The notes under the pieces: model-generated
What the model was told of the DNA's origin: nothing
What the model saw: only the letters and a program-made list of their open reading frames with translations
The model's database searches: none
Part shown: positions 46,112 to 56,176 of the stretch, piece by piece
Layout: the number at the start of each line of letters is the position of its first letter
How positions within the stretch are numbered: the stretch's first letter is position 1
Program-made: the position numbers and the translations under genes
Assembly (NCBI GenBank): GCA_032717465.1
Contig: CM064670.1
Span: 13,608,431-13,672,430, forward strand
Origin: Coenobita brevimanus
Lineage: Eukaryota > Arthropoda > Malacostraca > Decapoda > Coenobitidae
Direction: 5' to 3'
DNA length: 64,000 bases

Positions 46112-46707
46112 AGATTTTGTTATGTGTCATCCATGGTTTTTTACTTCCATTTTTATGTATGGATTATAATTTTGACTTTATTTCCGCACCACCCTTGAGG
46201 TAAAAGACACGGCGCGTTTTTTATAGAGGTTTCCCCAATAGGCCTAAATCCTGTAGGGGGTTGGTGACCTCCCACAGCGTACACACAAACACGTGTCGCG
46301 TGAGTGCTGCCACCCCAGAGCTGTTTGATATATTTATTTTAATTATGAAAGGATCGCCTCTTCCCACTTTTATCCCTTCAAATTTTCTTGCAATTATACT
46401 TGCTAAATTAATTAGCAATGTTAGAAGTGTTGGGGAAGTAAATAATAATTAGAATATTTTTAGAGCAACACTGCCAAATTTTTATGCCACGTTTCTCTAT
46501 TATCGTATAATATAGTATGCAGAATAGTTTTATTCTTCCTTGATACATGTCAGCACTTTCATTACAGTTATATTAGTATGAGTTATGTTTATGTATCATT
46601 CCTACTACACAAACCACAGGCGTTATACATCGTAGGGTTAGGAAACATGGCAATAGTGTAGGGAGGGGGTGACTCCACCCAAACCCTATGTTACGAGGAG
46701 GAACACT
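45441..46707 (+). mobile_element. Non-autonomous TIR element, copy 1 (1267 bp)
   Basis: Bounded by TA at 45439-45440 and 46708-46709. Termini are TAGTCTGACAG and, in complement, TAGTGTTCCTCC, followed by a strongly matching inverted block (AGGGTTTnGGTGGAGTCACC, then CCCTCCCTnCACTnTTGCCA). Inside are a tract resembling a polyadenylated 3' end (GGAAATAAAGTTTTATTATT), an 80-bp (CT)n, and a block GAGGTAAAAGACACGGCGCG shared with the subterminal region of the DD82E element. No coding capacity. Inserted in the right inverted repeat of that element. Confidence 0.85.
46028..46108. repeat. (CT)n microsatellite
   Basis: About 80 bp of CT inside the non-autonomous element. The inverted sister copy has only about 38 bp of GA at 49573-49610, and a longer ATT-type run, so repeat length has drifted since the copies separated. 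Confidence 0.95.
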
Positions 46708-46764
46708 ATAGTGTGGGAGAATCCCCTGGTTATCCCGCCTGCCCCACCACAGCGTCCGAGATTC

Positions 46765-47333
46765 CATTCCCCCACCCTCTCCACATTCTTACATCCAACA
46801 CTTGTCATCTCATTCGCTCATCCACACACACGTAATCTATCATTGCCTTTCGTTCAACAAGTTCACCGTCCATCCTCCTTATGACTCTCCATGTATACCT
46901 GTGGATCATCTTATGCCGGAAGAAGGTGTTGGTTGATGCCAACCCCATACCAGCACAGATGTCCACCAAAGCACTACCATTCCCATCTGCTTCAGCTGGC
47001 ACACCCCACTGACCAACCACTCCATCCACTCGTACATTCCCAACATTACCATTCATGTCTCCAGTCAAAAACACTCTCTCCCTCCTCTCAAACTTGTCCA
47101 TCCATGCTTTTACACTTGCCCAAAACTCATCTTTCACTTTTGGTACTCGGTCCTCTGTCGGCACATACGCACATACAATCGCCCAAGCTTGTATACCTAC
47201 TTTCATCCTCACCCATACAATCCTTGCACCCACTGTTCCATACTCTCTTATATTCTCCTTCCACTTCTTCTCCTATCATTCTCATTAACTCCCGCACATA
47301 TTCCTAAACCGTATTCCCATTCTCTCACCCGAT
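46765..47333 (-). mobile_element. RTE-like LINE, 5' piece of the split copy (endonuclease)
   Basis: Continues the LINE of 41022-43318 with little or no missing sequence; the fuller copy at 26620-27240 shows that the two pieces abut. The frame at 47233-46805 encodes endonuclease: IVWVRMKVGIQAWAIVCAYV, FLTGDMNGNVGNVRVDGVV, HKMIHRYTWRVIRRMDGELV and KAMIDYVCVDERMR. It is 5'-truncated at about 47333. Confidence 0.85.
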
Positions 47334-47587
47334 TCCCACTCGTCAGAAATTTAAACAATCATTAATATTGTATGTGTGATTTCTCTTCGTCCTAAGTGTT
47401 AACATATTTGTAAAGAGAACTTGCTTTCAATAATAGCTTTCAACAATTTCTGAATCTGACTATGATTAAACTATTAACTTTTAATAACTTTATGTGTTGA
47501 AGTGTGTAACTACAGTACTTTTCAAATACTCTTCCTATTATTCATCCTGTATTTTCAGCCTTTGGCTGCCTTTTATCCAATGAACAG

Positions 47588-47619
<32 letters not shown>

Positions 47620-48304
47620 CATTATTACAGCGGCTGTAAACATAATTGGTTTTGGGAGTGTGCAGAGAAGCTTATGCAGTGCCTGGAAAACGTGACACAC
47701 TCACAGGTGAGGAATACTCTGACGCGGCTGAAAAATGGGAAAGCAGCTGGGGTTGATGAGGTGTATGCAGAGATGATTCAGTGCAGTGGAGAGAGCGGAA
47801 TGAAGTGCTTATAGGTGATATGTAAGAAGGCATGGATGAGCGAAACTGTGCCAGCAGCGTGGAAAAACTCTGTGATTGTAGCCCTGTGCAAAAATAAAGG
47901 TGAGCGAAGTGAGTGAAAGAATTGTCGTGGTATAAGTTTATTGAGCAGAAAGTAAGAGAGATATCAGAAGTCCTAGTGTGTGATGAACAGGGTGGCTTTA
48001 GTAGTGGCAGCAGATGTGTGAATAAAATATTTGCAGTGCAACAGATAGTGGACAAGGCTGGTGAGAAGGACCATAAGGTGTTCATGGCTTTCATGGATCT
48101 GGAAAAAGCATACGACACAGTAGAGAGAGAAGGATTGTGGAAGGTTTTGCGCATGTACAGAGTAGATGGCAAGCTGCTAGGTACGGCCAAGAGATTTTAT
48201 AATGATAGTGAAGCATGTGTAAGGGCAAATGGGCATCTAAGTGAATGGTTCACGATCGGTGTGGGTATGAGGCAAGGATGTTTGATGTCCCCAACGTTGT
48301 TTAA

Positions 48305-48309
<5 letters not shown>

Positions 48310-48380
<71 letters not shown>
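48310..48380. repeat. (AT)n microsatellite left of the SINE
   Basis: About 70 bp of AT within the LINE, ending in a (CAT)n stretch. It mirrors a second (AT)n run on the other side of the SINE. Confidence 0.95.
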
Positions 48381-48382
<2 letters not shown>

Positions 48383-48762
48383 TCATCATCATCCGTTGAG
48401 GTCCACTGCAGGACCGGCCTATCCCTACAGAAGCAGGGACGATACAGCCAATGTATCTCTACCCAGTGGCTTAGGCTGTCTGGTAGAGACTGTATGTAGG
48501 GTGAGAAGTGCTTGTGAGTGTGATTGTAGTGTTGTAGTGGCTTTGGATGTGTGTGCAGTCTGTGAACCAAGTGTAATCGGCCCGCCTTAGGCCGATTAGG
48601 TGCAAGCGTACTAGTATGCGACACTGGTTCAACCACAGCACCCCTTGTGTCCGCCAAAGTAGCAAGTGGCTTGGTGAACGTTTCCCAAAGATTTTACAAC
48701 TCTGGCGGGAGGCGAACCCGCGCTCACCAGCGTACAAAACGCACACTCTACCACAGAGGCTC

Positions 48763-48768
<6 letters not shown>
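48379..48768 (-). mobile_element. tRNA-derived SINE inside the LINE
   Basis: On the minus strand the head reads GAGCCTCTGTGGTAGAGTGT, followed by a B box GGTTCGCCTC (complement of 48709-48718), resembling a tRNA promoter. The body of about 300 bp ends GTCCTGCAGTGGACCTCAAC, then GGATGATGATGAT. That tail style is typical of RTE-type LINE 3' ends, suggesting which enzyme mobilises it. (AT)n runs on both sides replace the target duplication. Confidence 0.75.

Positions 48769-48769
<1 letters not shown>

Positions 48770-48834
<65 letters not shown>
48770..48834. repeat. (AT)n microsatellite right of the SINE
   Basis: About 62 bp of AT. The LINE frame resumes immediately after it (ATGGATGGGGTGATG). 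Confidence 0.95.
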
Positions 48835-48836
<2 letters not shown>

Positions 48837-48970
48837 ATGGGGTGATGAGAGAAGTAAAAACACGAGTAATGGAGAGAGGGATGGCGCTGGTATTGAATGG
48901 TGATGGATGGAATATCTCTAATTTGCTGAATGCTGATGATGCAAATACTGCACAAGAACTTGGTAGACTA

Positions 48971-49569
48971 TAGTGTTCCTCCTCGTAACATAGGGTTTGG
49001 GTGGAGTCACCCCCTCCCTACACTATTGCCATGTTTCCTAACCCTACGATGTATAACGCCTGTGGTTTGTGTAGTAGGAATGATACATAAACATAACTCA
49101 TACTAATATAACTGTAATGAAAGTGCTGACATGTATCAAGGAAGAATAAAACTATTCTGCATACTATATTATACGATAATAGAGAAACGTGGCATAAAAA
49201 TTTGGCAGTGTTGCTCTAAAAATATTCTAATTATTATTTACTTCCCCAACACTTCTAACATTGCTAATTAATTTAGCAAGTATAATTGCAAGAAAATTTG
49301 AAGGGATAAAAGTGGGAAGAGGCGATCCTTTCATAATTAAAATAAATATATCAAACAGCTCTGGGGTGGCAGCACTCACGCGACACGTGTTTGTGTGTAC
49401 GCTGTGGGAGGTCACCAACCCCCTACAGGATTTAGGCCTATTGGGGAAACCTCTATAAAAAAAACGCGCCGTGACTTTTACCTCAAGGGTGGTGCGGAAA
49501 TAAAGTCAAAATTATAATCCATACATAAAAATGGAAGTAAAAAACCATGGATGACACATAACAAAATCT

Positions 49570-49641
<72 letters not shown>

Positions 49642-50205
49642 CTTTATTTCCACTAAACAGTGGGTATTCTTATACATTATACAGTAGTACAGCATACAGT
49701 ATGAAAGTTCTATACACAATATAATACAAGTTGATACATATGGTGGAGAATAGTGACAGAGAGGTAAATGGTTTAAAAGGTGTGGGGACACTTAGGTTAA
49801 AAATAGATCAATTAAGGGATTTAGGAACGAAGGCAGTGGGAAGGATTAAGACAGATGGGATTGTAAGATTAGGGAGTTTGAGCAATAGGGTAGAATGTAT
49901 GCTCTCAATAAAAGTATAGCAATTATCAACGGCTAATTATTATACAGGTGTTGATGGTGGGGGTCTATATTTATAGGAGGTGTTGGTGGTGGAGGTATAG
50001 CGGGTGTTGTTGATGGGGGTGTTGTTGGGGGTAGGGGTATAGGGGGTGTTGGTGGCAGGGGTATAGGGGGTATTAGAAAAACGGAGATCACAAGAGGGAA
50101 ACAGTGTCAAGGTCATCGCTGATGGAGAGGTCAGCTCGGAAACGTGGCAACAGTGCAGGGAGGGGGTGACTCCACCAAAACCCTACGTTTCGATCTGTCA
50201 GACTA
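48971..50205 (-). mobile_element. Non-autonomous TIR element, copy 2 (1235 bp, inverted)
   Basis: Near-identical to copy 1 (45441-46707) in opposite orientation. Two stretches of over 60 codons in arbitrary frames translate identically in both. TA duplications lie at 48969-48970 and 50206-50207. Setting the element aside restores the LINE frame across the site (around LGRL, VQSFANVCE), confirming the boundaries. No coding capacity. Confidence 0.88.
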
Positions 50206-51239
50206 TAGTGCAGAGTTTTGCCAATGTCTGTGAGTGTCGTGTCTTGAGAGTAATGTAGAAATGAATATAGCGATGGTTATTGAGAAAGTGAATCCCAGTG
50301 TGATGTTACCGTGAATGGAGAGAGACTAGAACTGATGACAGACTTCAAATACCTGGGTACAGTGATATAAAAGAGATGAAATGTGCAAAGGAAGTGGAAA
50401 GTAGAGTGACACAAGGAAGAAAGTAGCTGGTGCTATGAAGGCTTTGATAAGAAACAGAAGCTTGAGTGCTGCAGCTGCACGAGGCTTACATGAAGGAATG
50501 TTATAATGCCAATTTAGACATATGGATGTGAGATTATGGTGTGGCTTGAAAATGAAAAGTCAAGAGTAAGAGTAGTGGAGATGGGACTGCTGAGGAATGT
50601 ATGTGGAGTACAGAGAGTGGACAGGATACGAAATAATGTGATCCGTGAAAGTAGTGGAATGAGGAAGCCTGTGGACACCAGAATCGGAGAGAGTGTACTG
50701 AGATAGTATGGTCATGTGGAGAGAATGGATAACAATAGAATGGTGAAAAAGGTATATCTGAGCGAATTTGAAGGACGAAGGAGGCAAGGTAGGCCAAGGA
50801 GACGGGAAAAGATATGGTAGATGAGTGTGTGGGGAAGAGAGGTTTGGAAGTCGGTGAGGCTAGGGAACTGACAAGAGATCGAGCTGGCTGGATGAATATT
50901 GTGAGAAGTGCATGATCAGGGATTTGGCAACCCTTTTTAAGGTATCTATCGGGTACGTTTATGTGAAGCTACAGAATGTGGTGAATGTTTTGGCGTATCA
51001 GACAGAGCTAGGATTCCGAGAGCGTGAGTGATGAGTGAATGGAGCGTGGCCCATTGGACTGGGCAAACTTAGGCTGCCTGGACGTGCTACTCCTCACCCT
51101 GCCCTAGGGTGGGAAAGGAGGCACGGTTGATGATGTTGGTGATGATGGTGATTATTATTATTAATACCACCGCAAGTCTGGCCGAAACAGTCGTATCCTC
51201 AAAGCAGTTCCAAGTGTGAAATGAGGAAAGAAGACAAAG

Positions 51240-51310
51240 AAAGAAGTACGGAAGGAAGAAAAGAAGGAAGGAAGGAAGAAAGAAGGAAGGAAGGAGGGAA
51301 GGAGGTGACA
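51240..51310. repeat. Purine-rich (GAAG)n tract
   Basis: AAGGAAGGAAGGAAGAAAGA-type sequence, all purine on the plus strand for about 70 bp. The region from 51310 to 51454 holds nothing else recognised. Confidence 0.8.
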
Positions 51311-51454
51311 GGTAAGAAATAAGGGCAATAAATCAGATTATATAAAAGTAAAAAAAAAAGGGGGTGAAGAAGTGAGGAACAGGGTAAGGAAAAAAAATGA
51401 AGAGAAAAGCTGTTATTTTTCCTCTGAACAATTCACGGCTCTATGTACACTATA

Positions 51455-52078
51455 TTCAGACGCCTTAATCCACTAACGGGTGGCCACAAATAAAATGCCT
51501 CCATGTCGCCCTTAATCTGCCATTTGGCTACCTTCCCTCCAACTCACACCCCTCCCTCTTATGTATCTATCCTCGGCCTCCCCTTCCTCCTCTTTCCCTC
51601 CACCTCCCTCACATACACTTTTCTCGTCACTCTCATTCTCCTGTCTCACCACATGTCCAAACCATCTCGAAATAAATCTCTTAACCCTTCAATAACATCC
51701 ACTTCAATACCAAAACGTCTTTTACTTCCTCATTTGTCTGTCTGTCTCTTCTTGTAACTCCAAATGCTCCTCTCAGATAACTCATATCCACTGTTCTCAC
51801 TCTTGACTTGTGTCCGTCCAACAGAGTCCAAGCTTCATTTCCATACGTTAAAGTGGGCATTTCAATCCTGTTATGCAGTGACTTTTTATTTATCTCCATG
51901 CTCACTTCCTTTTGCCTAATCAGTGTTTTCAGGGAACTAACAACATTCTTTCCCTGCTGTACCCTTTCAAGCACTTCATCCTTTTAATTTCCATCCTTAC
52001 TCATCACACTGCCAAAATACCTGAACGCACTCCCATTCCCCGTTTCCTAATCATCCAGTCTACTATGCATTCTGTGAC

Positions 52079-52112
<34 letters not shown>

Positions 52113-52585
52113 AAATTCACTTTTAGATTTAGTTTTTTACCTAAACACATTCACAGTCTTGCAACTCCCATTCATCTTTACTTAACAATACAGTGTCATC
52201 AGCAAACAACAGTACAGGCAGTTTCCAAACATGTCCCTCTCTCACTAAGGACACTCCATCATCCATACCCTACCCTTGTACCTCTGTTATGACTCCATCC
52301 ATATTTATAGACCAACCATGAAGGTATCACATACGATTGTTTCAATCCAACATTCAGAACAAGGAATTCACTTAGTTAACTCCACACGCACTGCAGCCCT
52401 AGAGCCCTCATAGGTTCATATACACTCTTGACAGCATTCAACAATTCCCATCTGTTCCATATATTTTCAGTACCTTCCACATTCCTTGTCTATCTGCTCT
52501 GTCATATGCTTTCTCCAGATCGGTGAAGGCAGCATACAACTTCAATCTCTTCTTTCGATACTTTTCCACTTAACATCAGAGATTA
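51455..52585 (-). mobile_element. RTE-like LINE, 5'-truncated copy
   Basis: 3' end at about 51455 (CAGACGCCTTAATCC), then the C-terminal segment (SYLRGAFGVTRRDRQTNEEV, read 51974-51681) and RT decay products extending to about 52585 (complement encodes pieces equivalent to EKAYD near 52510). Heavily mutated. A (CT)n run interrupts it at 52083-52110. Confidence 0.75.
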
Positions 52586-52831
52586 GTTACATACACTTAG
52601 TGTTTACAAAGTGCACACAGCATACAACAAAAGGAGGTGGTGAACCTTGCCCAACACAACCTTCAGTAAATCGAAATGTGCAGAGAAACGCACTTACAGA
52701 ATTCAGAGAAATATAATTAACACAAGATTGTAATCGCTTCCCGCGAATATTTTTGAAGAGAACACAATTCAAATTGGTGGCCTTGGTGCCGGGCATACAG
52801 ACCTTTGGCAGTGTTAAAACCTTAAATATTA

Positions 52832-53134
52832 ATGGCGTACGTTGGAGGAATTTTCTTGCTGCTGTTGATACCGCTATACAGCACTTCCGGTGATAATGCC
52901 CCTGCTCCTGTGAAGGGAGATAGACTTGACAATGTTGTTTTGTTTAGCTTCGACACAAGTCCTGCTGAAACTCATATACTCTGGTACTTACTCATTGATC
53001 ATTTTGCTCCTAACACTACTGTAACTTCATGGGCTAATTTTTACAACCCAGAAAAAAGGTTTGCCATTCCAAAAGTACAAATGCCTAAATTTTGCTCTAC
53101 CTCCAAGACTGGAATAGTAACACCGGGGGCTGGG
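52832..53134 (+). CDS. Candidate first exon of a secreted or membrane protein (unrecognised)
   Basis: Open from ATG at 52832 for 101 codons to a strong splice-donor-like GTGAGT at 53135-53140. It opens with a classic signal peptide (MAYVGGIFLLLLIPLYSTSG, hydrophobic core at residues 7-15), followed by a mature part with LFSFDTSPAETHILWYLLID, an N-glycosylation sequon NTT, and one Cys. Composition is non-repetitive and unlike the transposon frames around it. Read through the donor, the frame ends at a TAG (53171-53173). No family recognised. No second exon was found in the window; downstream sequence turns into LINE 3' ends. It may be a real host exon or an orphan pseudo-exon. Confidence 0.4.
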
Positions 53135-53224
53135 GTGAGTTTTGCAACACTTTCTATGAAGGTCTTGTTGTAGCTATTGCAAGCTTCTGCCTCTGACAGT
53201 ACTGTCGAGGTGATCATTGGTTGC

Positions 53225-53385
53225 GTGTGATGGAGAGGTCAGGAAATACATCATAAAGCTAATGATTAACCACTAACAGTATATAACTATCTTGGTGGAA
53301 GAAGGTATGTGAGCAGACCCACCATCTTCTTTTACTATATAAGTACTATGTATAACTTTTACAGCAATAAATATTTCAAATCAAA
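53225..53385 (+). mobile_element. LINE/SINE 3' end with TTTCAAATC-type tail (plus)
   Basis: Ends CAGCAATAAATATTTCAAAT then CAAATCAAT. The same terminus is present in complement at 53535-53560. The AATAAA before a short tandem tail is like CR1-group LINE 3' ends. Only the 3' part is recognisable. Confidence 0.5.
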
Positions 53386-53534
53386 TCAATGATTAATCTT
53401 TCCTTGGGTCATACAGTATCGCTCATCGTCACTGTGGCCAAACGTATCTAACAGAACTTCCTGATGATTCACCTCACAGTTGTGCTCACTCGTCTCGACA
53501 CATGTGTATGCACCCTCATCTAAGTGTATTGAAC

Positions 53535-54030
53535 TGAATTGAAATATTTATTGTTGTAAAAGGTACAGAGCGCTAATACAACAGATGGTGGGGGGTCTTG
53601 CCACACACCTCCTTCGGCCAATACAGTTACAGTTAGTGACTGGACATTCGTGGGTGTGGCCACACCGTGGTTTTAGGGAGTATCCACATGCCCTTTGACA
53701 AAAATAAGTTACACTCCATGATATAAAATACAGAGGCATTCCTAAGATGTATTACATACAGGAGTAAGGGGTAGTATAAGAGTAGTAAAGAAATACAGTG
53801 AACATAACAGTACCAAGTATGTATAAGTGCAAGTCGTGTGATGTGGCTTTGTGCGCTGCACCTTGCCACGGCTTGTACCACCGCAAGGAGAAATACAGGG
53901 TGGTGAAGCACTAATGCTTCCCCACCATCCCCTCCACCTACCATCTGCTGAGCATCGCCAGGAAGTGTATTTTACTGGAGAGGGTGGAGGGGTTATACTG
54001 ATGCTCAGCTCGTGGTGTACAAACATCATT
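53535..54030 (-). mobile_element. Same-family 3' end in opposite orientation (minus)
   Basis: Complement of 53535-53570 reads ACAACAATAAATATTTCAAT then TCAATTCAAT, matching the plus-strand copy. Preceding parts also align (CACTAACTGTAAC, CCCCACCATC). The upstream limit near 54030 is a guess. Confidence 0.5.
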
Positions 54031-54039
54031 GGTCGGTAA

Positions 54040-54365
54040 TTATAAATATAATTATTGTATATAGATTACTTTTATTATGTATGCATAATAAATCCGGTCA
54101 AGTGCGGGTAAGGGGATGGGTCTATTGAGATGTGGCAGGGGTAAACCAGCTCTACTCTCGGGCCCTGCTGCGGATGGCACTGATTGCGCTGCGCAATTGA
54201 CCCTCGTGCGGTGTGGTGCGGTGTGGATCTGTCCCTTCTCCCCTTTGGGGCTAAGATGCGAATGAATGTGTTTGAATGGATGAGTCAGTTGGGAGTGTGT
54301 CGTCCTGTCTCGGCTACCTCCCTTTCCTTGGGGGAAGCAGCCTAGGTATATAGATAGATAGATGT
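54040..54365. repeat. Unclassified element ending in (TAGA)n
   Basis: A GC-richer block (CCAGCTCTACTCTCGGGCCC, then GCGGTGTGGTGCGGTGTGG) terminates in GGGGGAAGCAGCCTAGG and TATATAGATAGATAGATG. The short tetranucleotide tail suggests a retroposed element, but the body was not recognised. Confidence 0.35.
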
Positions 54366-54399
54366 ATGCATATACATTATATTTTTCTTTTTCCTGTAT

Positions 54400-54960
54400 G
54401 TACTGTGTTAGTAACAGTGGTGTTCATATTCTGACATTCTTGAATGCATATAATAGTACTGTAGAAAAAACTCGTGTGAACAGTTAGACTAAAATGAATG
54501 AAGTAGCACATAAAATATCGTCAGAAATAAAATAATATACGAGTTGACAGTGCTATGATGGAGTGCACTTGGCCTCCCTTATTTTTTATTACTATTATTA
54601 TTATTTTTTAGGTGTTAAGTAATAGTGATGTTGTTTGTTTGATCATAATTATATACATATATTGTTGCAAAACAAACATTTGCGTACAAATGAAGAGTAA
54701 AATGAATAAAATAGCACAAAAAATAACGTCAAAAATAGAGTACAAACATTTACGTTAGCTGCCTATGTTTTTTCATGTCATTGTAATTTCTCTTGTGGTA
54801 TTGGTAATGCTTCTATTCTCTTCAACCTTATATGCACATATCTGTATAGAAAAAATCTATTGCGAACAATTTAATATCAAACTGAATAATATAGAGTGAA
54901 AAATAAGGTCAGAAATAAGAGGAGTACAGACACGTGCGAGTAACTACGCGTGGCCAGGCA
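54400..54960. repeat. Degenerate tandem repeat, about 200-bp unit, three copies
   Basis: ATGAATGAAGTAGCAC, ATGAATAAAATAGCAC and CTGAATAATATAGAG (at about 54492, 54703 and 54882) are each followed by AAAATAnCGTCAnAAATA-type sequence and a TAC-A motif. Old and AT-rich. No gene. Confidence 0.55.
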
Positions 54961-55845
54961 ATGCCCATCCAATTCTGGGGTGGCACCATGGCACGGGCGG
55001 GCGGGCCAGTGTTATGGTTAAGTAACAAGGTGGCAGGTGGGTTTAGGCTGTCAAAACATGGCTTGTTTAATGCTATTTAGTCAGATTAGTTATTTTATTC
55101 ATTCTTTGTAAACCTGCAGGCCGCCACACTGCTTCTTAGTAGAGGTGTTAGTTTAATTAATATCTTGGAAGCAGTTAATGTCTGCAGGATGTTTATAGAA
55201 GAAAACGTGCTTAGAATTACAGGCAGTGTAATGCAGGCCTACTGGTTTTTTACTCAATGCATTTGGTGTAAAGGTAAAAATTTATCATTATTGTTGCATA
55301 TGTAAATTAACTCCCCTCCAATTCAAAGCTTTTATTGAGTACTATCAACATTCATGTCCACTGCAATAATATAGTACATGTACTGAAAAAGGATCAAAAG
55401 TGCTTAGAGATGCAGTAAAAATTATGATGGTCATTATCACTCAAGCCTCATCACCTGCTGGCTACCTGGCAACAAAAGGCAAACCAGTAACATACACCAA
55501 ACCAATACGTTAAAACTGATACTGTGATTAGCCAGATGTGCTTTTATATCGTCAGCCACCAAACATACAGCTATGAACTTTTTTGCTATTTAGTCTACCG
55601 CTGACGTCTTTACTCATTCTTTCCCAATCTAACTCATATCTATCCAAGTATGCAATTATTTCATGTAGCTACCATATATCAGTTAACAGATCCACTCCAG
55701 ACTGATGGGCCTGCCAGAAGGAATATGGTCCACGTACTGGCTGTGAAGTTCGTACTGTCAACAATCCACTCCTGACAATTTTACATCTAAACATTTCCCA
55801 TAACGATGCCGCGTATTTACACTGCCAGCTTCTGGGCTTGGCACC

Positions 55846-56176
55846 ACTGAGCTCTATAATATGGAGAGGCTTTCTCATGGGTAGCACCGCGTTTTTTGTG
55901 TAACCGCCGCCTGGGGCCCAGGGCGGCGCTGATGTTGTTTATGCACTACACCCGACGTCCATGCCTTTTGAAATCAGCCAATGAATTTGGAAAATATAAT
56001 GCCATGGCTCACTGCTTAGCTTATGTATGCAACAGCAAAACAGAAGCAGCAAGCTAAGAACAGTGATTCAATTGCATTACCATGGTGGAGGCGACCAGTG
56101 CAGCGGGTGTTTCAATGTGGCAACCAAAGTTACACGCTCGCTGTGGAGATAGCCTCCCCATGTTATAGAGCTCAGT
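55846..56176. mobile_element. 331-bp MITE with 10-bp target duplication (Mutator-like)
   Basis: Terminal inverted repeats of about 32 bp begin ACTGAGCTCTATAA on the left and end TTATAGAGCTCAGT on the right; GAGGCT and TCTC follow inside in both. The flanks are identical GCTTGGCACC at 55836-55845 and 56177-56186. Copy A at about 2587 has the uninterrupted site (ATTGGCACCCAATGG). A duplication of 9-10 bp suits Mutator-like elements better than hAT (8 bp). No coding capacity. Confidence 0.88.

Larger units (their letters stand above)
43325..46760 (-). mobile_element. DD82E Tc1/mariner-type transposon with long terminal inverted repeats
   Basis: An intact transposase ORF (43787-45118) lies between long inverted repeats. 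The left repeat (about 43325-43770) and right repeat (about 45235-45440 continuing at 46708-46760) match in inverse orientation. Shared pieces are GTGACATGTGGA (complement at 43377-43388; 45421-45432), GTATTTCCGAAA, and CCACACCACCATTGAGGTAAA. The left repeat is swollen by (CT)n, (TAGG)n, (GATA)n and (CA)n microsatellites at 43430-43660. The right repeat is split by another element at 45441-46707. Outer ends are approximate, and I could not verify a TA duplication at them. Confidence 0.75.
47655..51170 (+). mobile_element. Second RTE-type LINE, decayed and twice interrupted
   Basis: RT pieces: LKNGKAAGVDEVYAEMIQ (about 47726), MDLEKAYDTVEREGLWKVLR and GMRQGCLMSPTLFKIL up to 48305; after a SINE, MDGVMREVKTRVMERGMALV and the active site as LNADDANTAQ (FADD altered) to 48970. 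After a TIR element it resumes at 50206 with a KYLGTV motif and an MNIVRSA C-terminal end near 50910. The 3' untranslated part ends in GATGATG repeats and (ATT)n near 51165. At least five frameshifts or stops. 5'-truncated. Confidence 0.8.
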
